Assembly: GCA_043228905.1 (NCBI GenBank)
Contig: JBHGNT010000013.1
Coordinates: 3,286,001-3,350,000 of the forward strand
Direction of reading: 5' to 3'
Source: Azolla caroliniana
Lineage: Eukaryota; Polypodiophyta
Length of the DNA stretch: 64,000 bases
Positions 1 to 10,320 of this stretch are shown here, in pieces (positions within the stretch are counted from its first letter, which is position 1; each line of letters opens with the position of its first letter). The position numbers and the translations under genes were made by a program. Below the pieces are notes generated by a model, which was not told the DNA's origin, did no database searches, and saw only the letters and a list, made by a program, of their open reading frames with translations.

Positions 1-881
1 CTCAGCTTATCATAATTTGGCTTTCTGCCGGTCCATATTTCCTGAGGTATCTTAAGTCCTAGAGGTCTACTTGGCGACATATTGATTATGTGTACTGCCG
101 TGAGTAGAGGCTCTGCCCAGAAGCCATCCGACAGTCCGGAGTGTTGGAGCATGGATACAACGCGTTCTTGAATCGTCCGATTCATGCGTTCTGCGATTCC
201 GTTCTGCTCCGGACTATATGGTGCCGTATATTCACGTCTAATGCCGCGTTCTGGGAGAAAATTGACGAATTCATCAGATTTGAACTCACCTCCATTATCG
301 GTTCGGAGACACTTCAGTTTCTGACCGGTATGGTTTTCGACCATTGCGAGCCAATCTGAGAAGATCGAGAACACCCGATCTTTGGTTCTGATGGGGTAAG
401 CCCACACCTTCCGAGTCGAGTCGTCAATGAAACTGACGAAGTACGAGGCACTACCGAGTGACTGATGTGGCATCGGGCCACAGACGCCCGAGTGGACCAA
501 ATCAAGCGGGCTCGACTCTCTTGGTGCTGATGTTGGGTGTGATGCGGCTACCTGTTTGCCGTACTGGCAATGCTCGCAAAACTTATGGTCCGAGAAGGAG
601 AGTTTCGGGATGTATTCGGCTCTGGATAGGTGCGTGATGCCGGCCTTGCTGAGGTGTCCAAGTCATCCATGCCATAAGGATGACATAGGTATATCTACTA
701 GAAATAAGTCACCCTCTCTGAGTGTGACATACAAAGGGTACAATGACTGTACCTTTGGTCCTCTAGCAAGCAGGAGGTTCCCTCTGTGGAGTGTCTACCC
801 TCCTGAAGAGAAACCAACACGGATGCCAGCTTCATCAAGTTTTCCGACTGAGATCAAGGGTCGTGAGAGCTCAGGAACGTG
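1..881 (-). pseudogene. Integrase (start of pol) of Copia element A, partial
   Basis: The frame continues past the stop that ends the gag-protease frame. The typical Copia linker (a 'HVPEL..' motif just after the stop) is followed by the integrase core. Around 245-345 the minus strand reads a CLRTDNGGEF block holding the second catalytic Asp, and around 110-235 the YSPEQNGIAERMNRT block holding the catalytic Glu. Integrase would insert the cDNA into chromosomes. The first catalytic Asp and HHCC finger should lie between about 350 and 700; I did not read every codon there. The C-terminal part, reverse transcriptase and RNase H are outside the window. Confidence 0.82.
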
Positions 882-1988
882 TCAGACGTTGTGTAGTACG
901 AGTGTAGAGCCACCCGGAAGGTTGAGCTCTACGGTGCCGATTCCGATGATAGCACAGTGCTGCGAATTTCCGACTCGAATTGAGTCGGAGTGCCGGTCCG
1001 AATATTGCCGAAACTGTGATCGGTGAGGTGTCACGTGATACGACGCAACTGAGTCCAGAAGCCATGTGCTCGATTCCTCAGTCGTAAGCAGAACTTCTGA
1101 TTCGACTGGATTCTCTATGGACAATATGTTCGGGTCGGTCGTCAATATCTCGGCTGAAGAGCTGACGTAGTTGACTTCCTCATGCCAGTTACTCCTCTGA
1201 TCAGCTCTCTGAGCTTTGTCTGTCTTTGACTTGAGTACCCGACAGTCGGCCTTGATGTGTCCCGGTTTCTTGCAGTAATTGCAAATTCGGGTTTCCCGGG
1301 ACTTGCTGCGGCTTCGCTGATTTGTCGGCGGTCGGGAAGAACTTCTTCCCCGGTTGTTCGATCGATCGGTCGAACCTTGTACTACATAGGCTTCTTCTGC
1401 CGAGTCTTTGGTGAAAGACTTTCTCCGAGCTGCTTCAGTCAGGATTGCACTTGTGACTTTGGAATACTTGATGGCAGTCGTAGAAGCGTTGCACACAGTT
1501 GTAACGAAGGTTTCCCAAGAGGAGGGGAGACTGCTCATGAGTATCATTGCTCTGAGTTCATCCTCGATTGTCGTCCCCTGTGACGAGATTTGGGAGCTCA
1601 AACTTTCGTACTTGTTAAGGTGTGCCTGAACCGAATCAGAGTCCTTCCTCCGCAAGTTGTAGAGGCGCCGGATCAAATACATCTTCGTTGAGGAGACCTT
1701 CTTTTCGTAGGTTTCCAACAACTTCTTCCAAAGTTCGAAGGCTGTCATGCACGATTGCACTGTGAAGTACACTGACTCCGACAGGTGCATCCGAATCGTG
1801 GCACGGATGATTCTGTCCAGCTTCTGCCACTCATTTGCCTTGTATATTTTTGGAGTAGTTTCATTCTCAATCGGATCGATCTGACCCTTGACTATAAGAT
1901 AGTCCTGCATTTGCTCCTTCCAAAAATTGAAGTTCGAACCATCGAACCTCCTTAGACTCATTTCCGATGAGCCGGATGTTGATGCCAT
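882..1988 (-). pseudogene. Gag and protease start of Copia element A
   Basis: A 368-codon frame starting with ATG at 1988. Residues about 10-190 are the Copia gag (FDGSNFNFWKEQMQ, then the ELWKKLLETYE region), which packages RNA in virus-like particles. A basic RS-rich stretch precedes one CCHC knuckle (CNYCKKPGHIKADC, about residues 236-249). The aspartic protease follows with LLDSVASYHV, where the usual DSGA is DSVA, so the active-site Gly is Val and the protease should be dead. The frame ends in TGA where related elements have Arg before HVPEL, consistent with a CGA to TGA change at a CpG. The integrase continues in the same frame. Confidence 0.88.
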
Positions 1989-2675
1989 CAGATTCGGTTT
2001 CGGTTGACGAAGCTCGGTTCGGAGTTGACTACGAACTTTGTTGGAGTGCAGCCGGTCGGCTCACCCGATATCGTTCTAGTCGGATTTGAACCCGAGTCGG
2101 TTCGGTGTTGGATATATGTATTGTTGAACTTGCTCGAATTGACTGCGGTAACTTGAGGGACGGAACCGACTGGTCTTCCCGAATGTTGCCGAGTCGGAGT
2201 GAGTCTAGTTCGCTTCCGAATATATATGCCAAATACTGATTATTGAAACCGATTGTCTGGACCGATTCTGTTTCGGGTGACTGCAGCGACGAGAGAGACG
2301 GATGCAATTGATCCTCCCAAATGTCGATCAGCCGGATGAAGCACGAATTGGGGTTGTTGTCTTGAGACCGATCTGCACCAAGTGGTTACAACGGGCGGCG
2401 AGCAACGTTCGGTGACCTGTTCGGATGCCATTTAACCGAGTGGAGCACGATCGTGTCAATGTTGCACAAGGGGATTTCACCTCAAGCGGTTACGATCACG
2501 AGGAACAGAGTACAGCCGGTTGGCTTACTCCAAGCGAAGATGATCTAAAGCGATGAGATGCAAGCCTCGTTTTTCTTCTTCTTCTCTCTTCTCTGTTTCT
2601 TCAAATACAAAATAGAAAAAAATAGAATGTTGTGATCCAAAAATTCGAATGGCGGCCGGCAGCGGGATGAAGGAC
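1989..2675 (-). other. Untranslated leader of Copia element A
   Basis: About 690 bases between primer binding site and gag ATG. No conserved protein frame is seen; the short frames here are on the wrong strand or lack similarity. It is the usual place for packaging signals, which cannot be recognised by eye. Confidence 0.6.
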
Positions 2676-2693
2676 ATCCAAGCTCTGATACCA
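2676..2693 (-). promoter_or_regulatory. Primer binding site (initiator tRNA-Met) of element A
   Basis: The minus strand reads TGGTATCAGAGCTTGGAT two bases inside the LTR end. It is complementary to the 3' end of plant initiator tRNA-Met, the standard Copia primer. Confidence 0.92.
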
Positions 2694-2695
2694 AA

Positions 2696-3016
2696 TGTAG
2701 GGAATGAACAAGGCCGTCAGTGCGGAAGAGATCACACAGTATGAATCTGTGAGGAAGAAATACCTGCGTATGAGAGAGCCAAGAACACAATACGCACAGA
2801 GAGAGAGAGAGAGAGAGGCACAAAGAATATATCTATATTCATAAAAGGGCAACCGTTACAATAATGAACAACCAACCTTTTCAAAAGGTTACAAAGTCAC
2901 TTTATATAGTGACTCACTTAGGGCGACTGCCCTTTATGTTATTTACAGAAATAGCCTGAACTTGGGCTCTCTAAGAGGATAGTGTGAATACGTCCATTAT
3001 ACATTTGTATTCGACA
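2696..3016 (-). repeat. 5' LTR of Copia element A (321 bp)
   Basis: On the minus strand it starts TGTCGAATAC and ends CCCTACA, so it has TG...CA ends; the primer binding site is two bases inside. A GA-dinucleotide run lies at 2800-2818. The outer end at 3016/3017 cuts the reverse transcriptase of element B after its CRPVST motif, which fixes the boundary. The partner LTR and target duplication are outside the window. Confidence 0.88.
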
Positions 3017-4286
3017 GTGTGGAGACAGGTCGGCATTCGAACTTGTACATCGTATTCAACACATAGTGTCGTTGTGAGGGCAATATGCCGTCAGGGGTTT
3101 GGATCACCTCGATCCCAAGAAAACAATGAAGGTCCTCCAGGTCCTTCATTTCAAATGCGTCTGACAGTTGGGACTTTACTCGGCCAACTTCATTGAGTTC
3201 GAACCTTGCCGGATGAACAATGATGAGTCAGATTTAGAGGTTACAAACCCCATCTGACACAACCGGTGCGTAATCTTCGAATTCCAAGCTCGAGGGGCTT
3301 GTTTCAGACCGTAAAGCGACTTCTTAAGCCGACACACCGTCGACTTGTTCATATTTGACTGAAAACCGGGAGGTTGGATCATATAGACCCATTCTTCAAG
3401 GTCACCTTGAAGAAACGCATTCTTCACATCCATTTGGTGAAGATGCCACCCCCTTGCCACAGCAACCACCAGTACCATGCAAACCGTCGTCATCTTCACT
3501 ACCGGGGCGAAGGTCTCGTCGTAATCGATTCCGTGGGTCTGTGTGTATCCCATCGCCAATAACCAAGCCTTGTACCAGTTAACCGAACCATCAACATTGT
3601 AGTTTACCTTGTACACCCATTTGCAACCGATCGGTTTACAGTGTCGGGGAGGGTCAACGAGGTCCCATGTGTCATTGGCATCGAGTGCCTGCATTTCTTC
3701 CTACATAGTGGCATGCCAATTTGCGTCCTTTGCCGCTTCTGCGTAGCTCTCCGACTCACGTACTTCCGCCACTTTGGTCATGTACGCATAGTGATGCGCC
3801 ATGTACTCATTGTACTCGTACCGCATAACAGGTTCTTCTGGTGGGATGACCGGCGTAACTTGTCGTTACCCGGTTTAAGGCCCTTCTTGGCCGATTCGGA
3901 CTTCCTTGCTGAAGATCCAACTTCTTCCTTTCCGGAGTCGGATTTGCTCCTATCCGACTCAACGTTGCCGGTTTCGTATTCCAGCATCTTCTTCCTCCCC
4001 TTCTCTTTGCGCATGTACCGTCTCCTCGGTTCCTTGCGCTAGGAGATCATGACAGAGTGTCCACTACTCGCCTGTTCTTCATCCAACTGGTCATCCCGAC
4101 TCAGCCGCTCATTCGGTCCACTCAATCGGAATGAAATCAGACTCTCTCCTAGAGTGCCAAAATCTTCATCTACTACTTGGACCTCCTCGGGCTCACTAGC
4201 CTCATCTTCCGGAATCGGGTCTTCATCGGAAGTTGGAATCATTAAGGAGTACCATGATGCCATCTCATCAAACTCGACATCTCGGC
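3017..4286 (-). pseudogene. Hinge and reverse transcriptase of element B, broken
   Basis: The longest open piece (3176-3694) carries the Copia RT start (DLVDPPRH, then GCKWVYKV), the FAPVVKM block, WHLHQMDVKNAFLQG and RLKKSLYGLKQAPRAWN. The frame then breaks; the stretch that should carry YVDD is damaged, but DLHCFLGIEV and the following palm/thumb region are readable down to 3017, where element A's LTR begins. Upstream (3700-4286) is the acidic serine-rich hinge between integrase and RT, with EESLISFRLSGPNERLS. RNase H is missing because of the insertion. Confidence 0.85.
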
Positions 4287-5228
4287 TTACTTGGACTTGC
4301 TTAGTCCGAGGGTTATAGCACTTATACCCTTCTGCTCATGTGAGTAGCCGACTAGGATGCACTTCTCTGACTTTAGATCTATCTTTTTCCGCTTCTCATC
4401 CGGTACATGCACATATGCTACGCTACCAAATATCCGAAGGTGTCTCAAATTCAGCTTGTGCCTGAAATACCGCTCATGTGCTGACACCTTGTCACCGATC
4501 CGGTTTTGGATGTAGACGGCTGTCCGGACCGCCTCAGCCCAATAGAAATGGGGCATGCTCTTCTCCTCTACCATTTCCCTTGCCACTTCAACAATCAACC
4601 GGTTCTTCCTTTAGGTCACTTTGTTTTACTCCGGTGTGTACCTGGAGCTGAATTCTCTCTGAATTCCGTTCTGCTGCAAATAACTGTTGAATTGGCCGGA
4701 ATAGTATTCTTTCCCGCCATCCGACCGCAGGCACTTGATCTTCCTCTTTGTTTCCCGTTCAACCAAGCTTTGAAGGTTCCGGAAACACTAGAAGAATTTG
4801 CTCTTCCTCTCGATGAGGTAGATCCACGCGTGCCGACTGTAGTGATCGATGAAAGAGACGAAATACTGACTCCCGCCAAGATTAACGTTTTGTGTCAGTC
4901 CCCATACATCCGATGGATTAAATCGAGCTTGTTATGGCTCTAGTTTTGATCGGTGGGGAATGGAACCCGGTGTTACTTCCCAAGTTGGCAAGCTTCACAA
5001 ATTCCGGCCTTTCGGCCACTGAATTTCGGCAATCCGAACACAACTTGTTTCGATTGTAGGTCTTGAAGCCTCCGGTAATTGACGTGGCCAATCCGCTTGT
5101 GCTAGAGATCAAATATCCGGTTCAACCTTCTACCTTTCGCAAACATAGTGGTGCCGACATCATTAGTGTTGAGGATGAACATCCTCCTGTCTTGGAATGT
5201 GTAATAGTCGGAATGTGTAGTACATTCA
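4287..5228 (-). pseudogene. Integrase of Copia element B, broken
   Basis: The C-terminal half (4287-4598) reads cleanly: FYWAEAVRTAVYIQNRIGDK, then RIFGSVAYVHVPDEKRKK and CILVGYSHEQKG, conserved after the catalytic Glu in Copia integrases. Further up, pieces in shifted frames give the core (KCLRSDGGKEY-like and FIDDYS-like blocks around 4690-4900) and the HHCC finger region (HKRIGHVNYRRLQ-like, around 5040-5110). At least two frameshifts separate these pieces. Confidence 0.82.
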
Positions 5229-6407
5229 TCAGCTTCCCCTTTTGTCTGACATGGCTTCTCTGACATGCACAATTGGGTGAGGGGTGTCATGTCTGGTTTC
5301 GACAATCCCCGGTTGTTCCGGTTTCTCCAAAAAAGAGAACCACTCTGCATGGCTCCTCATGTGGTTGGACGCTTCGGAATCAATGTACCATACTTCCTTC
5401 GATCCAGAGGTAGTCTTCTTCATTGAGTTGGCATTGTGCTTCATCACAAAGGTTGGCCCTTTACCGGTTTTCCCGGTTCCGGATTCTTCCGATCCTTCCG
5501 CGTAGTGCGAGCTTTGCCGGTTCTCTTGACCGGTTTTGCCGGATTTGGATCTGTCCATATCGGCGCGCTTCTTCCAGCACTCACTTTCGCTGTGACCCTT
5601 TTTGCCACAGTTACAACATTCTGTGTCGACCTTTCCTTGCTAATTCCCGGCACCGCTTTGACTCCCCCTGCTTGTGGAGGGTCTAGAACTGTTGTCGGCA
5701 CCACCTCTGTGCCTCCGGTCCTGCTCTTGTTGGCCGCCTCCATTGCGTGCCAACCCACCTCGTCCACCACGTCCATGGGGCTGATCTGTCTCCGTGTACA
5801 ACATCCGGCCGTCCGATTGAGTGTTCCTTGACCCACTCACATGGTTTTCTTCAACCATTAGCTTTGATTGCAAGTCGAAGAAAGACGGTGGTTTCTCCCG
5901 GGTGCAGATCCCTGTCCGGTTTGGCCTGTACCTTTGCGCTAGACCACCGAGGTAGATTTGTACCATCTCTTCTTTGTCCACCATCATGTTGATGGACCCG
6001 AGTGCATCGCAAATCTCCTTTATCTTGGTGGTGTATTCTGTAACCAACATGTCTCTTTGCCGGATGTTGTTCAGCTCTTGCTGGAGTTACATCTTATAGG
6101 TTGTGGTATTCGCGGCGACAATCTTCCTCAGATTTCCCTAGGCCTCCTTCGGCATCTTTGCATCCTTGATGTAGCCGAGCATCTGGTCATGCACACTGGA
6201 CGTGAGGCAATACAATACTTGGCTCGCTCGTTGCTCCCATACCGGGAAGTCTTTGTATGACGGCTCCGGTGCTACTTCATTTGTTCCTTCCACGAAGCTC
6301 CAATATCCATGCCCTAGCAGGTAGTGGTGCATTTTATATGACCAGGACGCGTAGTTGCTCCAATCGAGCTTCTCTGTTGGAAGTGAACTCGCCATTCCTC
6401 TGTCCAT
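5229..6407 (-). pseudogene. Gag and protease of Copia element B, broken
   Basis: Gag begins at ATG 6407 (MDRGMASSLPTEKLDWSNYA; 6138-6407), continues after a lesion at 5640-6050 (TTKIKEICDALGS, then PPSFFDLQSKLMVEE and a Gly/Arg-rich tail), followed after a stop by a CCHC knuckle (CCNCGKKGHSESEC region, about 5565-5610). The protease piece at 5229-5558 has WYIDSEASNHM, with Glu replacing the active-site Gly of DSGAS. Gag would form the particle and the protease would process it. At least two lesions make it non-coding. Confidence 0.87.
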
Positions 6408-6485
6408 ATCTTCTCTCTATTTGTTGTTGCTGGGTTCTAGGGTTCGTCTACGAAAGCAAGCGTCGGCTGCAAAGGTTCTCAAACC

Positions 6486-6945
6486 ATGAAAATGTTAATG
6501 TGCGGAAGCATAAGATAGAACTGGCTCAACTGGATAGCAACAGAAAATGAGATGAAGGTTTAATGGAGAAGCTTAACACAAAGAGTATATACGGGAGAGA
6601 CAAAGAGAGAGCAGAACATAGACTATATTCAAAAAATAACTCTAAAACTTTGTACATACAACATGCTAAACAACACTATTTATACAAGTCCATAAAGGAC
6701 TGACAGAAGTACTAACAGGTACTTCAATGCTCATACCTACGACTGACACTAACTAGGAGACAATGATTACCTAGTAGTCTAGGCTACTACTAGGCTTCCA
6801 GTTCCCGCTCGAATCCGGCTCTCCAATTCGTCTCCCCGATTCTGCCGGTTGTTTCTGGATACCAATCCGGCTCATCCTTTTGGATGCCAATCCAGCTCAG
6901 GCTTCTTCAGCCAATCCGGATCCGGTTGAGCTTGCTCACTCAACA
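6486..6945 (-). repeat. 5' LTR of Copia element B (460 bp)
   Basis: On the minus strand it starts TGTTGAGTGAGCAAGCTCAA and ends near CATTTTCA. It aligns along its length with the LTRs of element C (11608-12035, 19129-19550), sharing the block with repeated 'ctactaggta', the TATAAATAG box and the 'gtacagagttttagagtt' start region. Immediately inside, the primer binding site is not intact. The outer flank after 6945 is element E. Confidence 0.85.
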
Positions 6946-7383
6946 CTTGGCACACTTGAGGGTTTTCAGTAGCATCGCGTATGTGCACGTGCCGAAGGAG
7001 AAACGGAGGAAGTTGGAGGCTAGAGCCAAGACGTGTATCTTGGTTGGCTACTTGGATGAATAGAAGGGTTATAAGTGTTATAATCCCCAAACCAGACAAG
7101 CTCCCGTAAATCGTGAGGTTGTGTTTCATGAGTCTGCGTCGTGGTACTTGCCTTCGCCTCCAACCCCTAACGACTCCATTCTTATCTCTAACAAAGAGGT
7201 CAGCAAGGCTGAAATGCCTCGGAACAAAGGAGACATTGGAGCTCTTGAAGAGAGTCTGATCTCATTTAGGCTAAGTGGTCTGAATGAGCGACTAAGTCAG
7301 CATGACCAGTGAGACACAGAGTTGGCGAGTAGTGGAGACTCGGCTATGCAATCCCTGCGCCGGAAGTCGAGGAGACAACTTAC
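6946..7383 (+). pseudogene. Integrase C-terminus and hinge of element E
   Basis: Starts in the block after the catalytic Glu: SIAYVHVPKEKRRKLE, then ILVGYLDE, a stop, KGYKCYNPQT, then REVVFHESASWYLP and the hinge EESLISFRLSGLNERLSQ. It is truncated at 6946 by the LTR of element B and interrupted at 7383 by an insertion after a RRKSRRQL motif. At least two in-frame stops. Confidence 0.83.
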
Positions 7384-8131
7384 ATGCTATTGTGAAGAAA
7401 ATGGGCCTTAGGTGGAATCGATGAAAAGGGTGTATGAACCGGCTCTTACGTGCGCACACAAGTATTGATAAGGTGTACATAATTAGGAATAGGTCAGCTG
7501 ATGTAAATATACTAGGTAGCATAGATTTATTAGCTAGGAAATCGATGCGTATCTCTGTCCGAAGAGACAGAGAATAAAGTGATGTGACCAGGATGTAACG
7601 GTCCCCGACGACCTATAAAGGGAAGGGGAGAAGACTGAAAAGGGATCGTTTTTTGGCGAGGACAAGCTGATGTCGGACTGGGAACTGAGCTCTCTCCTCC
7701 TCTATCGTTGTTTTCTGCAAGTTTTCTGTGTTGGTTGCCTCTGCTTTGAGGAAAGCCCGTATGCTTTCCGGCAAAGGCTCTATTGTGCGGGTGTGTGGGT
7801 GGGTGATTGTCTGGGTTGGGTCTGTCGTCGGCTATCCGGATGTAATCTTGCAAACACTGTAACCTTTATTGTTATTGGAATCGAATCTCTTGTTTCCCTC
7901 TCTCGGTGTTTCTGTGAGTCTCTCCTTTATGCGAGCGTGCATCTTGTTCAGATACGCATTAGTGGTTCATTTAGCTGGAAAGCGTTGTCAATTGCAAACG
8001 GGCCTAACCGGCCCTACGCTTGCACTATCCTCCCGCTCCACGTTCTTCTCTCTCTTGCTCCTCGGTTCAGGGCCCCAAAGGTCCCACCTTATTTCCTATG
8101 CGAAAGCGGAACAACACGTCAACGCTAGAAC
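7384..8131. mobile_element. Insertion of about 0.74 kb in element E hinge, possible solo LTR
   Basis: Comparison with F and C shows the hinge should pass from RRKSRRQLT directly to YGTD; in E these are separated by unrelated sequence. It has a TATA-like ctataaag at 7613-7620, and the imperfect 5-mers gctat (7386-7390) and gctag (8124-8128) could be a target duplication around 7391-8123. The start TGTGAAG fits an LTR but the end ..GTCAAC does not, so both the type and exact borders are uncertain. No coding similarity seen. Confidence 0.45.
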
Positions 8132-9776
8132 TACGGCACTGATAAAGTCAAGTCGGATCAAAGCGAATCTGACTCTGTGAAGAATGAAGACGGACCTTCG
8201 AAAACGAAGTCCGCGTCCGCCAAGAGGGCCTCAAAATTTGCTAATGAGCAATTATGTTGATCTACCTGCCAGAAGAACCTCATGGTGTGGTTCAGATACA
8301 ACAAGTCCATGGCACATCATTACATGTACATGGTGCGACTAGCGGAAGTGCGTGAGCCGGAGAGCTACGCTGAAGCGGTGAAGGACGCAAATTGGCGTGC
8401 CGCAATGGAGGAAGAGATGCACGCATTAGCAGAAAATGAAACTTGGGACCTGGTTGACACCCCAAAGGGTGTAAAGTCGATTGGATTTAGGTGGGTGTAC
8501 AAGCTCAAGTACAACACCAACGGCTCTATCAACCGCTACAAGGCCTGATTAGTGGCGAAGGGATACACACAACAACAGGATGTTGACTACGATGAGAACT
8601 TTGGGCCGGTGGCAAAGATGACAACCCTTTGTGTATTTCTTGTGGTAGCCACGGTAAAGGGGTGGCATTTACATCAGATGGATGTAAAGAATGCGTTCCT
8701 GCAAGGAGAACTTGAGGAACACCTATACATGGTACAACCCCCCAAATTTCAGTCCGGAAGGAACACCTCGGCATTATGCTGACTGAAGAAGTAGCTCTAC
8801 GAACTAAACCATGTTGTACGCACGTGGAATGTGAAGATCACACAACACCTGCGTCAAATAGGGTTTGCAACGTCCAAATCGGAGCCTTCATTGTTCGTCC
8901 AGCAAGGTCGACATGGACCAGTTAGTATTTTACTTTATGTTGATGATTTAGTCATTGCCGGCACCGACCTAGATGAAATCGGCCACGTAAAGTCGCAGCT
9001 CGCGGCATCATTTGACATGAAAGACTTAGGGGACCTTCATTACTTCCTAGGGATCGAAGTGATACACACCCTCGAAGGCATACTGATCAGCCAACGACAT
9101 TACATGAGAATGCTCTTCAAGTTTGGGATAGCAGACTATAAGTCCATCTCAACTAATCTAGATAGAAACCTGAAGCTTCGTTGAGATTTGGGAAAGGCGT
9201 ACGACCCGACACGGTTTCGATAGATTATCGGCCAATCAATTTATTTCGCAGCCCACGGCCGAACACCTTCAGTACGTGCATAGGATATTGTGCTATATCC
9301 GGTATTGCCGAACAATTCGTCGGCTACTCGGATTCTGACTGGGTCGGAAATGCCGGCGATCGCTTGGAGCAGCAAGAAGCAACCGATAGTTGCACTGTCG
9401 AGCACGGAGGCTGAGTATCGAGGAGCGAGTATCGCAACATGCGAAACCATTTGGCTCAAGAGGCTACTCAAGGATATGCAGGTGGTGGTGTCCGTTCTGA
9501 TGACGATCTATTGCGACCACCTCAGTAGTATCCAACTTGTGAAGAACCTCGTCTTCCATGCCCAGACCAAGCACATTGAGGTGCACTACCATTTTTTCCA
9601 TGAGCGTGTCCTCTCCGGTGAAGTCGAACTTGCGTATGTTCGGACGGATCGACAAACTGCCGACATCTTTACCAAGCCCCTTGGTCTTGACAAGTTGCGA
9701 CAATTCTCGGGTGCTCTTGGTTTGCGGCACCTCGATGTGCCAAACTTGAGGGGGAGAAAAGACCATGAAAGGGAGT
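8132..9776 (+). pseudogene. Reverse transcriptase and RNase H of element E
   Basis: After the hinge (YGTDKVKSD) come ESYAEAVKDANWRAAMEEE, WDLVDTPKGV, VKNAFLQGELEE and ILLYVDDLVIAGTD with the intact YVDD catalytic pair (about 8933-8950), then DLGDLHYFLGIEV. Stops fall after YKA (8547), NTSALC (8780) and LKLR (9182). Around 9190-9330 part of the RT-RNase H connection is lost. RNase H resumes as [20 protein letters not shown], and ends with VRTDRQTADIFTKPLG and LGLRHLDVPNLRG. It copied RNA to DNA when active; now dead. Confidence 0.88.
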
Positions 9777-10243
9777 AGTAAAGGAGCGGAAGTGACCGCG
9801 AAGCCGAGTCGGATGAAGAATTCGATTTCTAGTCGACTGAAAAAGACGAAGGCGGAAACAAGGGCAACAACCAAAGAGAAGAGCTAGAGTCAGCCGAACA
9901 AGGGGGGAATAAAGCCAAGAAGGGCGAGAAGGCCAAGACCAAGACATGGTCTGATGTGGTTAAGGGCCTGAAGACACAAGAGCAATTGGAGACAACCAAT
10001 TCGGGCAAGAGCGGAAATGAATCAGAGACAGCCGATTCGGAGATGCCGAATCAACTGAAAGCCAAGCCGAGGAAAGGGCAGCGGAAGAGGCGCCAACACC
10101 GTGATAGCAAGGGAGCTGAGAAGGGCCGCACGAGCAGACAAGCCGACCGAAAGGGTCGAGGTGCGCGAAATCTAATGGGTCGAGGCGTGAAGCCAGGAGA
10201 AGCCAGAGAGAAGATCCGAAAGAGCAAGGGAACCTCAAGTTGA
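9777..10243 (+). pseudogene. Charged C-terminal tail after RNase H, element E
   Basis: In frame with RNase H, after tandem stops at about 9777-9782, the reading frame continues for about 150 codons as a Glu/Lys/Arg/Ser-rich, low-complexity tail: SDREAESDEEFDF, then KTWSDVVKGLKTQEQLETTN, a basic stretch RRQHRDSKGAEKGR and a Gly/Arg end. The open part is 9956-10243. The same blocks occur after RNase H in C and F, so it is conserved protein and not random 3' UTR. Function unknown; basic clusters could be nuclear-localisation or nucleic-acid-binding signals (inference). Confidence 0.6.
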
Positions 10244-10256
10244 GCTTGAGGTGGAG

Positions 10257-10290
10257 TGTTGAGATACAACCTCAATATTAGGTGTGTAAA
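10257..10290 (+). repeat. 3' LTR start of element E, truncated by LINE
   Basis: A purine-rich tract (gagcttgaggtggag) is followed by TGTTGAGATACAACCTC, matching the start of F's LTR (TGTTGAGTACAAGCTC). Only about 34 bases are present before LINE tail repeats begin. Confidence 0.7.
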
Positions 10291-10296
10291 CCGGTG

Positions 10297-10320
10297 TTAG
10301 AATTAGAATTAGAATTAGAA
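10297..10320 (-). repeat. Simple-repeat 3' tail of the LINE
   Basis: Four tandem TTAGAA units on the plus strand (TTCTAA on the LINE strand) exactly where the LINE 3' UTR meets the LTR of element E. LINEs that end in short tandem repeats instead of poly(A) are known in RTE-like clades. Confidence 0.65.

Larger units (their letters stand above)
1..3016 (-). mobile_element. Copia (Ty1-type) retrotransposon A, 5' part, runs off the window
   Basis: Reading on the minus strand, the order is LTR, initiator-Met primer binding site, leader of about 0.7 kb, gag with a zinc knuckle, protease, then integrase core at the window edge, which is the Ty1/copia gene order. Its 5' LTR ends exactly inside the reverse transcriptase of element B, so A is younger than B. 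Reverse transcriptase, RNase H and the 3' LTR would lie left of position 1. Its gag is clearly different from that of B, C, E and F, so it is another Copia family. Confidence 0.9.
3017..6945 (-). mobile_element. Copia retrotransposon B, 5' LTR to reverse transcriptase, cut by element A
   Basis: Minus-strand order is 5' LTR (6486-6945), gag, knuckle, protease, integrase, hinge, reverse transcriptase, truncated at 3017 by element A. It belongs to the same family as C, H and scrap O (shared gag start MDRGM and hinge peptides). Many stops and frameshifts and a deleted primer binding site show it is dead. Its 5' LTR edge at 6945 joins integrase sequence of element E, so B is inserted in E; its 3' part is left of the window. 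Confidence 0.9.
6946..10290 (+). mobile_element. Copia retrotransposon E, integrase C-terminus to start of 3' LTR
   Basis: Plus-strand integrase tail, hinge, reverse transcriptase, RNase H, charged tail, polypurine tract and the first 34 bases of the 3' LTR. It is closest to element F (53791-58096) in protein sequence. It is cut on the left by element B, holds an insertion of about 0.74 kb in the hinge (7384-8131), and its 3' LTR is cut at about 10290 by the LINE. Confidence 0.88.

Noticed and set aside
7670-8180. Frames of 103-152 codons inside the insertion in E
   Set aside because: No similarity, different frames overlap, and the block is non-homologous to the surrounding Copia gene.
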